Below are positions 1 through 8,789 of a DNA stretch of 64,000 nt, one piece after another. The position numbers and the translations under genes were made by a program. A model generated the notes under the pieces. That model searched no databases. It was not told where the DNA came from and saw nothing but the letters and a program-made list of their open reading frames with translations. Location: the NCBI GenBank assembly GCA_904066235.2, contig CAJFCV020000003.1, positions 62,001 through 126,000 of the forward strand, given 5' to 3'. Every line of letters starts with the position of its first letter. The stretch's first letter is position 1. This DNA comes from Bursaphelenchus xylophilus. Its lineage: Eukaryota > Nematoda > Chromadorea > Rhabditida > Aphelenchoididae.

Positions 1-2
1 CG

Positions 3-206
3 GACCGTTCCACCTTGGACTGGTATTTGAACGATTACCCAAAGCTTGAGGAATCCGAGCGTCCGCTGGAGTGTCTAATGAAGCCCGGCGAGCTCATTTA
101 CTTCCCGGACAAATGGTATCACGCAACCTTGAACATGGAAACCTCCGTGTTCATCTCCACGTTTCTCTCGCCCGGAGCCAAAACTCGGCCAAAAACCGAG
201 TTCTAA
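3..206 (+). CDS. JmjC-domain protein, JMJD8-like, 3' end (partial)
   Basis: An open frame enters from the left edge and ends at TAA 204-206, giving the last 67 residues. The segment RPLECLMKPGELIYFPDKW followed by YHATLNMETSVFIS matches the end of the JmjC barrel of JMJD8-type proteins, where a PGE(L/V)xYFPDxWxHATLN motif supplies the last iron-site histidine (here in WYHAT). JMJD8 proteins are small, luminal or secretory-pathway JmjC proteins related to the hydroxylase branch rather than to histone demethylases; that localisation is family knowledge and is not visible here. A short basic tail ending KTEF follows the domain. A polyadenylation signal AATAAA lies at 332-337. The 5' part, including the HxD iron ligands, is outside the window, so activity cannot be judged. 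Confidence 0.85.
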   Translation, partial: DRSTLDWYLNDYPKLEESERPLECLMKPGELIYFPDKWYHATLNMETSVFISTFLSPGAKTRPKTEF

Positions 207-1191
207 AGGCGTCAAAATCCAGAAAAAATCATCTTCGTGCCTTTAAGAATGGGTTGCAAGACGTGTAATCAGCTGTGATGTTCTCTTACTTTCGATAATT
301 TATTGCTACAAGGCCTTGTCGAGGTGTTTTCAATAAACTATTTATTATTATAGATCATTTTCCAAAACAACATATGGTCAATAATAAGCAACCGGGATCA
401 TTCTGAATCACTTTGGAAACGCCAAAGATTTTATACATTGAGATAGAAGCGGAAAAAATGAGATAAAAGTTTGATGAAATGCGAAAACACTTATTATGAC
501 AAATTGTAAGGCAGTAGATTCATGATAATGTATCTGATGTTCTTCATCCGGCAGTGGGATCGTTTCGGAATCTCGCCGGTTAAAAGGGATGTAAATTGAG
601 AAATTCGAGGGTAAATCACTTGTTTCTACAGACTAGATACAACATAAAACATATGTGAAAGGCGAATACACCCGGCTCATTTTCGTGAAACAGTGCATTT
701 TGGAGCAGAACATGACAATTGAATTTTTGCCCACATCGCGGGAAATTTAGAAGAAAATCATGTTTTTTGCGCTGTTTTTGCTAAATTAGGTCTATTCGTA
801 GGGAAAAATCGAACATTCTAAGACATGATCAATCAATTTCATTTCCAAAATTTGCTGCTGACGCGCTCTAGTGGGCAAAAAAAAACTAATTTTTACTTCC
901 CCTTCCACATATTGTAAACGGACCGTTGGAAATCACCTACGGTGAGGACCTGATCCAGTGGCAAAAATCGTTTCATTTTGCATCCGGGAAGTATCAAAAA
1001 TGTAGCAAAATGCCTCCCTCAGAAAATACTTCGTTTTGAAGGGCACGCTTTTGAAATCGGAGTTTTTTCACTTGGAGAGGGAGGTATTTTGCCGCATTTT
1101 TGATGCTTCCCGGATGTAAACTGATACGTTTTTGGCCAGTGGATCAGGTCCGCAACTGAAAGCGATGTGAAAACACAGTCGTCTTAATTCA
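207..1191. other. Intergenic region with 3' UTR and one family A MITE
   Basis: This region lies between the JMJD8-like stop and the neuferricin stop. It holds the AATAAA of the upstream gene (332-337), AT-rich sequence without a supportable coding frame, and one palindromic repeat copy near 939-1158. I see no RNA gene. Confidence 0.6.
939..1158. repeat. Family A palindromic MITE, copy 1
   Basis: The left end reads GGACCTGATCCAGTGGCAAA and the right end is its inverse (GCCAGTGGATCAGGTCC). The body is also self-complementary, with paired tracts containing TGCCTCCCT / AGGGAGGTATTTTGCC. Degenerate ends compared with the copies at 32630 and 57969 suggest an older insertion. Confidence 0.75.
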
Positions 1192-2628
1192 CTAATCAGC
1201 CGGCAATTTGCATGAATTCGAGACCGGTGAGCAGTTCTCATATTCCTTTAGGTTGGGATTATCCAAATCTCCCCGATTTCCCTTTTCATTGGGCGTTGCC
1301 AAAGGCGGCCCAAAATTCTTGACACAAGCACATCGGTGGGATTTCGAACCGGCCGCAAACAATTTCCTTGGGACTCCAACCCACTCGCGTTTCACGCCGC
1401 CGCTGAAAGTAACGGTAAAAATCCTTCGATCGAAATTAGACCACTTCAGGCACTAAACCGGGAAAAATTTTGGGAAAATCTCACCTCTTATTTGTGCACC
1501 ATACTCTTCCGCCCGTATCCTTATGCCACTCCGAATTGCATGGAGGGAATACTTCGCTCTCTTTGACCTGCTTTTTTTTGTATTCCAAGGCGTTCTCCAA
1601 CCGTTCGTTCACCTAAAATAATATACAAAACCACCAAAATCAACTGCGAAACAGTAAGTAACAACGTCAAATGCGGCTCACTTCTTTCCCATATGGAGTG
1701 ATCTTTCCATTCGCATCGTAGAATAGACCTTGAACAAATCCGACCAACTTGTATTCCTTGTTGTAAAAGTTGACCCAATCCAGTAAACTCAACAATTCTT
1801 GGTCCGACAGGCCTGTCACGTCGTCAATGAGGCCTTTGGGAGTGAAATCTCCAGTGATAAAAGCTCTTGTTGCATCCTTTCCGGCAAAAAAGTGATATCC
1901 ACCACCTGCAGAATAGTGTTTTCTGCCCTTCTCAACGTCATAAACTCGTCCCAAGATGGCCAGATAAACAGGCTGGGACTCCCGACTGCCGTCAAACAAC
2001 GCCAGTTGATCTGGAGTGTAAACCTTCTTGCCTAAATAGATTAATTAAATCTAGGTGATTTCTCACCTTTCGTATTTAGTTTCGTCCCCAGTTTAAGCGG
2101 TTTATCGGGCTTTTGCTCTCCGCGGATCTCTTGACGGGGAATGTACTTGGAAAGTCCAATCAAAGAACGGAATGTGTCCACAATGCGCCTCACATAGCTG
2201 ATCTGAAAAGTGTAAATATACGAAAGCATTTAAAATATACCCATTTCAATTTTAAAACACACTGAACATCAGCTAAAGCTCATGGATATGATTGAGCATT
2301 GAAGATGACAAAATTAGGGGTTAATTTTGACTAAAGTAAGGTATACAACTATAAAATAAATTAAAAACACTTGGTTCAGCAAGGAAAACCTTCCAGCCGT
2401 TCTACAATCATCCTCATTCTCTACGACATATTCGTACCTAAAAACAAAAAACACAACTAAAGAACTCACTTTGTATAACCTGTAAATTGCCCATTCGATG
2501 GTGTCGTTCACGGGTAATTGCACATCATACGCGGAGAAAAGGAATGATATCACAATCACATTCAACGACACCAACACCAAGCCCTTCGTGTACAGGTTTG
2601 GTGGGGGATAGGGCAAGCTGCGCGGCAT
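1192..2628 (-). CDS. Neuferricin (CYB5D2-type, membrane-anchored cytochrome b5-like heme protein)
   Basis: Five exons: 2628-2470, 2202-2067, 2031-1682, 1612-1485, 1402-1192 (984 nt, 327 residues). All introns are GT-AG and in phase. The start ATG at 2628 is followed by a hydrophobic segment at residues 16-34, a signal anchor. Residues about 100-195 form the cytochrome b5-like heme/steroid-binding domain: VYTPDQLALFDGS, the segment VYLAILGRVYDVEKGRKHY, FAGKDATRAFITGDF and LLDWVNFYNKEYKLVGFVQG. The C-terminal part has the neuferricin cysteine signature (FPPCNSEW, VWCTNKSGG, VKREWVGVPRKLF, HRCACV), which separates it from neudesin and PGRMC proteins. Neuferricin is described as an extracellular or membrane heme-binding protein promoting neuronal differentiation in vertebrates; its role here is inferred. 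C. elegans has a neuferricin homologue, which I recall as tag-131. Confidence 0.9.
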
Positions 2629-3458
2629 TTGGCCAGCAGAGATTCGAGTAGATTGAAATTCTCCCGTCGAAATGGCAGTTTCTGTGAGATTCAAAATGTG
2701 TTAACCCTAAAAATCAATGTAAAGGGCTGTAAAAAAGAGGTAATTGAAAAGAAGCGCACAAAAAACGTATTTTCCGTACGATAAATCCAAGAAAAACTTC
2801 TTCCGACAAAAAGATTTCCATCTTTTATTTATGGGGAACACTTGGCCCACAGGTAAGGGTGTGGGTCAAGTGTTCTGCTAACGGTATGCTTCGCCGGAAT
2901 TGGTCGAAAATAAGGGAATTGATAAGACTGGAATACGATCAAGTCAATATTGGATATTTTCTGGTTTTATTTAAAAATTCTCTGGTTTAGATACTGTGTT
3001 CGGTCCACCTACTATAATATGATTTTTTACGGGCGTAACTACGGTATCTCATCAGAAAAAATAGCCACTGTCCAATCTCCAAGTACTGTTCAAAACCTTT
3101 CTTTTATATCTTGTTCTTGTTTCGAATAAATAAAAATAAAACGGGCGATAAAAAACTTAAAACAAGGCTCGAAAATTCCATAACACAAAGCCGCCAAGAG
3201 GCACAACTGACCTGTTTGAAAGAATTTCTCCGCCCGAAGAGAACCGAGAAGTCTCTCTCGAGACGGGACCGGAAAAAAGCATAATTTTTGCAATTTTTGA
3301 CGGGATTTTGAAGATGCGTGAGAACAAAGAGTTTCGGGTCATTCGTGGATGATAAATAAGTAGGTCAAAAACTGGCTGAAACTTTCTGTTTATTCGGGTT
3401 AACTCATCTCCAAAAATTTTTAATAAAGATGTATTTTGACAGAGCGAGAATTGTCATT
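2629..3458. other. Intergenic region between neuferricin and chemoreceptor 1
   Basis: No supportable coding frame. It contains the neuferricin upstream region and a compact 40 bp hairpin at 2836-2875. The stretch 3180-3260 is richer in GC than its surroundings, but no gene was recognised there. Confidence 0.5.
2836..2875. repeat. Short perfect hairpin
   Basis: The left arm GAACACTTGGCCCACA pairs with TGTGGGTCAAGTGTTC over 16 bp, with one G-T wobble and an eight-base loop GGTAAGGG. It does not match the interspersed families elsewhere in the window. It lies about 210 bp upstream of the neuferricin start codon. Confidence 0.6.
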
Positions 3459-6400
3459 TTAGCGTTTTGACGTGACTGTCACAGACGCTACAGTAGTCGG
3501 TGACAGATCGGGTTTTCCGAGAGCGCGGAAGATCGCTCTTCGGTAAGGTTTGATGACCACGATGCTGAGGGCGGGATTGCAGACCGGCATTAATCCCATT
3601 AGATCGACAATAATTGTGGTCAATATCCCAGGGTCGACGCGAAAGAAGGAGACCGTGATCAAGAAGATATTCGGCCCGGACGACACAAACAACGGGATTA
3701 TGCTCTAAAGTGATAAGTATTGTACATATATAGTGGGGGACCTGATCCAGCGGCAAAAAACGTACTATTTTGTATCCGGGAAGAATCAAAAATGTCCCAA
3801 AATGCTTCCCCCTCCAAGTGAAAAGCTTTATTTTGAATGGCGCGCCCTTTTCCTCACAAAAAGAGCGGGCGCGTTTTTTAAATCTGAGTTTTTTCACATG
3901 GAGAAGGAGGTATTTTGCCACATTTTTTGATGCTTCCCGGATGCCAAATGGAACGTTTTTTGCCACTGGATCAGGCCCTCCACTGTAATAAAAGGGCGGT
4001 TTTTGTGCATGCGGTACTTCAAGAGGTAATTTAATACTGTCTTGAAAGCTCGTAGTGAGAGGAAAATGTATTAGCATATCTTCACAGACTACAGTGGCGT
4101 ACCTGATCCATTGGCAAAAAACGCCATTTCGGATCCGGGAAGTATCAAAGATGCAGCAAAATGCCTCTTTCACCTCTCCAAGTGCACGCCACGAAAAAAG
4201 TGGAAATAGAGAAATTCGCGGAAAAATGTTTTGCGACATTTCATACGCTGAAACCTTTACAAATAAATAACGAAAATGATTCCAAAATTCTAATAAACAA
4301 CAATTTACGTGTGAAACCGGCGAGAAAGCATCGAAAGGCATCTAGGAGGTGCACCCCGAACTTCTTAGATTGATCGAAGAAGAGAAAAGAAATTATATTG
4401 TACTAGGCAAAATTGGATCAAACTCGATGAATCTGACCGAATTCGAGCTCTTCCTGGGTTTGCAGGGCTTTGATCCTGCTACAACAGACCACTATTAAAT
4501 TGAAATTCATCAAATCTTCTTTATGTCCACCTAAACATCAAACCAATAAGAATAATTAAAACTACATAAATTTTCGACAATCCATCGAATTTGTCGGATG
4601 CAATCTGAACTCGGAATTCAATCTCCACACCCATGGGTACATTATGTTGGCTTTCACATTCTACTTCAACATGGACCGGCTGAAATATCAATTATATTAT
4701 TTTAGGTATAACCAGAGAAAATTATTAGCTCAATGGCCTAGAAAAACAAAAAATCAAAAAGGCAACGTCAGAAACTTACCTTGAAATGTTCTAAACGTCG
4801 TCTGCTTCCTCTGATCCAGCTTTGCTCACGCCTTCTCCAGTCCTTTCTTGCGTTTCTCCGTCAGTTCCTGCAAAATGGTACAATAATGAACTGACAAGTG
4901 CCCTTTTTCGATAGTAAAATTTCCAGATTTCTTCTTTACAACGTCCGCTAGGATGTCTCACAAAAAACAGATCAGCTCCTTTGTACCTAAACCGGATGAG
5001 TAAAGAGAAACCTTACCTTTTGTGGAGACACCATCAGCTCCTTGCAAAATGATGCAATAATGAACTGACAAGTGCCCTTTTTCTATAGTAAAATTTCCCG
5101 ATTTCTTCTTTATAACGTCCGCTAAGATGTCTCACATAACACCACATGGCGATTAATCAAAAATCCGGATGCAAAAAGAGAAATGTTATCTTTTCTGAAG
5201 ACACGTCCATAGCTGCAGAATCAATGTTTAGGTCACAGCGCGGTGGGCCGGGCTCCATGGACTCATCCGTTACATTCAACACTTGAAACTCAAAGCAACG
5301 TAATTTTAAAGATAATATACTTCCCGAAATTGTTCCAAATCTCAGAGTTACAATACTATCTTACACAATATTCATTCCATCAAAAAAATCAAAAATATTG
5401 GGCGCAGCTCGAAATCTCTATTTCCAATTTTGCCTTACGTTTTTCGTGGCGTGCAAGTGAAAATGCTTTGATTCCAAAAGCGCGCCCGCTCTTTCTGTGA
5501 GGGAAAGGGCACGCATTTCAAAACGCAGTTTTTTATTGTAGTGGGAGGTATTTTGCCACTCTTTTAATGCTTCCCGGATGCAAAATTATATGTTTTTTGT
5601 CAATGTATTAGGTCCACCACTGTAGTCTGAGAAGACATGCTAATACATTTTCCTCTCACTACAAGCTTCACAAAGTGCATGGACATTTCTTCGCCGTGCA
5701 CAAAAACCCCATCTTGCACTATTTTTTTTAGTTTTTGTAATAAGTTTTTCTCGCACTGAATTCAAAAACTTATCGGCCAAATTACTCGAAATTTACCTGG
5801 ATTATCAAGAAATAGGTCAACTGGTTTTGCGTGCTCTGTGCCCTCGTCGTGAATTTGCGAGTTTGCTCGTTAAAGGCGACTACAGTCTTGTATCCAATAA
5901 GAACCACCAGTTGATAACAAACAGTAACTACGACACCACCAATGCCGAAATACAAAATTAAATATTGATGTCGCTGAAAATATCATTGTTTGGTTGTAAT
6001 CCCATAAAGTTACAGTATCAGCATAAATGACGGTAGGGAGTGGGACTTCAGGATACCATAATGTCCCGTAATTGAAGCCAGGCCGCACGGTGGCTGAATA
6101 GCCGTAGGCAAAATACGCCATGATTCCCAACGGTATGCTGATACAGTACGAGGTGGAGAAGAGTAAAAAACTGTTCAATTTTGACATCCCTCCACCTGTT
6201 GTCATTGTGTAATAGCGGTAGAAGAATTGCGCTGGCAATATTGTAATTGCCAACGCCAATACAGTACAAAACACGAACATTCCGAGGATTTGATAATGCC
6301 ACGGAGCGAAGCGCAGAGGGCCTTCCATTTTGATCATAAAGACTCCATCGGCGGCTCGGCATATCTAGGGAATGTTCCAACAGTAAACGTTTCGACTCCA

Positions 6401-8176
6401 CTACGGTATTTCACTTATATACATCTTTAGATTAGTCTGTCGGGAAAATAATGAGGTGAATCTTGCGTCATCGATAGTGTTGCCGAAGTGAAAAGCAATT
6501 TGATTCTGCAATCGATACAATTAGGTTGCTCGGCGACGATTCAAATTTTTGATGCGACAGAGCTCATTATTTTCCCGACAGGCTGATAGTATATAAAAAA
6601 TTACCATCTCGGTCATTGAGCTGACAATATAAAAGGCCACATCAATTATAGAACAAAGCAGAAATATCAGACGGTACTGCTTTAAAGGACCAGAAAAGGT
6701 ATTTTTTGAACCGATTTTTTTATCGGCGTAATCAGGCAATTTCGTGGCGGGACCATCAAGGTATGCATGTGTTCTCGATTTTTAGAATGGAGAATAAACT
6801 TCTCCTGTGAATTTTAATTGGCCGGTTGGCCCAGAAAGATTGATATTCGTGCTGAATAAGATGTGCAATTTCAGGAATTCCATCGAAAATCGTCATATAA
6901 GTTCAAAAATTATGTTGTACTTCATGAAAAATTGGAAAATTACTGATATTGTTCGTCTTTCAGGTTCTATTTGATCTTCTAGGCTCAGAAAGATGGCAAA
7001 ACTTTAGCATTTAATATTCATGTTCCGTTTTTAGTTCAATTATTTCCGTTTTATCCAGTTTTTTTTGAATTTTAGGTATCTCTTTCCATGGATGCTACTC
7101 TGAACATGGCGTCAAGTTCCTTGACGAATTCAAAAACAACTCACAGTTCTTAAGAAAAGGTTTATTGCTAACATTAGATTAAAATAGAGAAAATATATTT
7201 AGATTGAAATAGAGAAAAAGGGTGAAATACTATTCAACGTTCATGAAGCGATAATTTCCCATGTTGATGGCATTGTTGTAGTCTCCAAGGCCTGCAAAAC
7301 GTAGTCTTTTCCCGACGTAACAGGAATCTGAAACAAAATGAACATTTACAAACAAATTATTGCCCAAAAGTTCAAGCTTATTACCCAAAAATCAAGTTTT
7401 AGCCCAAATTTTGATATTTTCCATGGCAAAAGTGCATAGTTCTGATAAAAACGGAGTATTAATAACATGCTTTGTTCTGTAAAACGTATATCAACTCCTG
7501 GACTACTTCATGCAGTGATTAACTAAAGCTAGAGCACTAATTTCACTGATAAAAATATATTATTCATGATACCGGTCTGTCTAAAAAATAAACACAAAAA
7601 AAAGTAAAATTCTCACCCGTCCACATGTGTCCCTCGACCATACCCATCCACGACTCCGGATTCTAACCGCTTCTAATCGTCCAATCCTTCTTGTTCGGAG
7701 AGATATCTAAAAAAGTAACTGAAGGACAAAAAAACAACTTACACGAACGGTTTTGATGTTTTTCATCGAGTTCCTGGAATAACCCAGCTCATTCAACATG
7801 TGAAGCAATGGTTTTGGGCCAATCGGCCATTTAGAATTCACAGGAGAAGTTTATTCTCCATTCTAAAAATCGAGAACACATGCATACCTTGATGGTCCCG
7901 CCACGAAATTGCCTGATTACGCCGATAAAAAATCGGTTCAAAAAATACCTTTTCTGGTCCTTTAATTCTCCTTTGGTCTTGTACAGCACCAGGGAAAAGA
8001 AAGGAAATCATATCACTCATCCTTAGAACCACCATTATTACTCTTCGAACATAATTCAGATAGATTTCCTCGTACGGAAGAAGTCTGCGCAGCTCTGAAG
8101 GCGTCAAGTCCCAGGCATACGGGTTGTTTGGGGAGGAACCGTAAGAATAAGTGTTGTTAAGGAAACTATCTACCAT
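3459..8176 (-). CDS. Chemoreceptor 1 (nematode Str-superfamily-like 7TM), interrupted by a mobile element
   Basis: Paralogue of the five following genes. Exons: A1 8176-7949, A2 6676-6605, B/C 6364-6014, D 5973-5797, E 3704-3459. A1 carries the family N-terminus (NNPYAWDLTPSELRRLLPYEE) and the start of TM1; A2 resumes with YRLIFLLCSIIDVAFY. B/C has ITILPAQFFYRYY and GFNYGTLWYPEVPLPTVIY; E has VSSGPNIFLIT, DLMGLMPVCNPALSI and VIKPYRRAI. A 1276 bp TTAA-flanked element splits exon A, and a 5 nt deletion precedes it (after SFLF). If the element is spliced out using a donor in its left end and the host CAG, the two lesions compensate and the model is open for 357 residues, with an altered end of TM1. 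Otherwise it is a pseudogene. The D-E intron is 2.1 kb and full of repeats and gene fragments. Chemosensory function is inferred from the family. Confidence 0.65.
3731..3986. repeat. Family A palindromic MITE, copy 2
   Basis: The left end TAGTGGGGGACCTGATCCAG and the right end (GGATCAGGCCCTCCACTG) are inverse copies, with TA on both sides. The interior pairs along most of its length, with a loop around the GCGCGCC / GGGCGCG tracts near 3840-3870. The element lies in the chemoreceptor 1 D-E intron. Confidence 0.8.
4346..4498 (+). pseudogene. Terminal-exon-like fragment, unknown protein
   Basis: After an acceptor-like CATCTAG at 4345, an open frame of 50 codons starts EVHPELLRLIEEEKRNYIVL and ends TTDHY before TAA. 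The frame is closed just upstream by the TAG of the acceptor itself. The codon pattern and amphipathic composition look like real protein, but I do not recognise the family. It ends 22 bp before the stop of the opposing fragment 4521-4679, as at a junction of two convergent genes. It lies inside an inverted-repeat segment and inside an intron, so it is more likely a captured fragment than a working gene. Confidence 0.35.
4521..4679 (-). pseudogene. Terminal-exon-like fragment with C-terminal membrane segment, unknown protein
   Basis: After a good acceptor (ATATTTCAG ending at 4680), a phase-0 frame encodes 52 residues: PVHVEVECESQHNVPMGVEI, then a segment ending SDKFDGLSKIYVVLIILIGL and MFRWT before TAA. 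The hydrophobic stretch IYVVLIILIGLMF looks like a C-terminal membrane anchor. An upstream exon-like segment lies near 4790-4869, with acceptor TTTGCAG and donor AAG/GTAAGTTT, but its frames contain stops. I do not recognise the family. No promoter or start codon was found, so it is treated as a fragment. Confidence 0.4.
4868..5215. repeat. Tandem direct duplication, two units of about 175 bp
   Basis: Unit 1 (about 4868-5042) and unit 2 (about 5043-5215) share long stretches such as AATAATGAACTGACAAGTGC and the segment around CCGCTAGGATGTCTCAC / CCGCTAAGATGTCTCAC. On the minus strand each boundary carries an exon-like piece preceded by TTTGCAG or TTGCAAG, and the middle copy ends in AAG/GTAAGG. 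This looks like duplication of a small exon plus its intron. Confidence 0.7.
6431..6588. repeat. Family B palindrome, copy 1
   Basis: The left end AGTCTGTCGGGAAAATAATG is mirrored by CATTATTTTCCCGACAGGCT on the right. It occupies the first intron of chemoreceptor 1 and ends 15 bp from the donor site of exon A2 (exon end 6605). Confidence 0.8.
6686..7961. mobile_element. TTAA-flanked terminal-inverted-repeat element (piggyBac-like target site)
   Basis: The 1276 bp element begins AGGACCAGAAAAGG and ends with the exact complement. TTAA is duplicated at 6682-6685 and 7962-7965. The inverted arms are nearly perfect for about 130 bp and continue, more diverged, for at least 100 bp more. Removing the element and one TTAA restores the host exon reading KGELKQYRLIF, which matches the paralogues. 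TTAA duplication is the hallmark of the piggyBac superfamily. No transposase frame is present, so the element is non-autonomous. Its interior carries a spliced gene end on the minus strand (7230-7840). Confidence 0.85.
7230..7840 (-). pseudogene. Captured 3' gene end inside the TTAA element (three exon-like segments plus poly(A) signal)
   Basis: Reading the minus strand inward from the right arm: a segment ending at 7743 encodes WPIGPKPLLHMLNELGYS and RNSMKNIKTVR, then donor GTAAGT. Exon 7662-7617 follows an acceptor GGTTAG and encodes NPESWMGMVEGHMWT. Exon 7327-7230 follows TTTCAG and encodes DSCYVGKRLRFAGLGDY, NNAINMGNYRFMNVE and a stop. Phases agree at both junctions (0, then 1). An AATAAA signal lies on the same strand at 7166-7161. 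The left arm carries a diverged inverse copy of the first segment (around 6820-6890, NWPVGPERLIFVLNK). I do not recognise the protein. There is no start codon, and it appears cut by the element arm. Confidence 0.5.
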
Positions 8177-8789
8177 GATGCGCTTTTCCGGCTATCAGAG
8201 CTATGAGGAATATAACTAAGCGTTTATATATATCGTGTTACATAGTTTTGACTTAATTTCCGATAGTTATTTTGTAATTTGTTCTTGGTCTGGGCTTTGT
8301 ATGATATTTTCAGTTAATATCCGTTCTTCATTATCGCACACCACGCAATGTGAATTTTTTCATAAATTGATGCGTGTGTGTTCCGTTTATTTTTTTCTGC
8401 ATTGCTTAATGCATTAATTTGGATTGTAAAGTCTAAGATTTTCTATGCATTATCATGCAAAGTACATAAAAATTAACATTTTGAAAAAGCATGGGATAAT
8501 GTTCTATAACGCTTGTATGTTAACAGCTTTCAATTTTCTGTGGTTGCCATCCTCTAAATCACATTTCCAAGTCTTCAACAACAGCCATGAAGAGCGCGTC
8601 CCGAGTTTTCGTGCCAATGACAGTTGAAAGGCAAAAAAGGAAAGGTTGGCCTGTGCAACATATCCCACAAGTTTAGCATAAATTCTTATTTGAAAAATAG
8701 TTCAATCCGGTTATTAAATCTTTTATATATCCTTATTCACTTGCAGGACGTTTATCATTTTTTTTATTAGACTAAACGCAGTTTTTCCA
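8177..8789. other. Intergenic spacer between chemoreceptors 1 and 2
   Basis: AT-rich spacer with no supportable gene. It should hold the promoter of chemoreceptor 1 and the 3' end of chemoreceptor 2. No known element was recognised. Confidence 0.5.

Larger units (their letters stand above)
3990..5735. mobile_element. Composite inverted-repeat segment carrying gene fragments (in intron of chemoreceptor 1)
   Basis: The outer parts of this segment are inverse copies: about 4046-4165 matches the complement of about 5540-5690, including GTAGTGAGAGGAAAATGTAT followed by a family A end (4091 onward; up to 5627 on the right). Weaker inverse similarity extends out to about 3990 and 5735. The interior, about 4190-5400, is not family A sequence. 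It contains two convergent terminal-exon-like segments and a tandem duplication. I infer that a stretch of host genes was enclosed between two MITE-type ends. Boundaries are approximate and no target duplication was identified. Confidence 0.5.
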
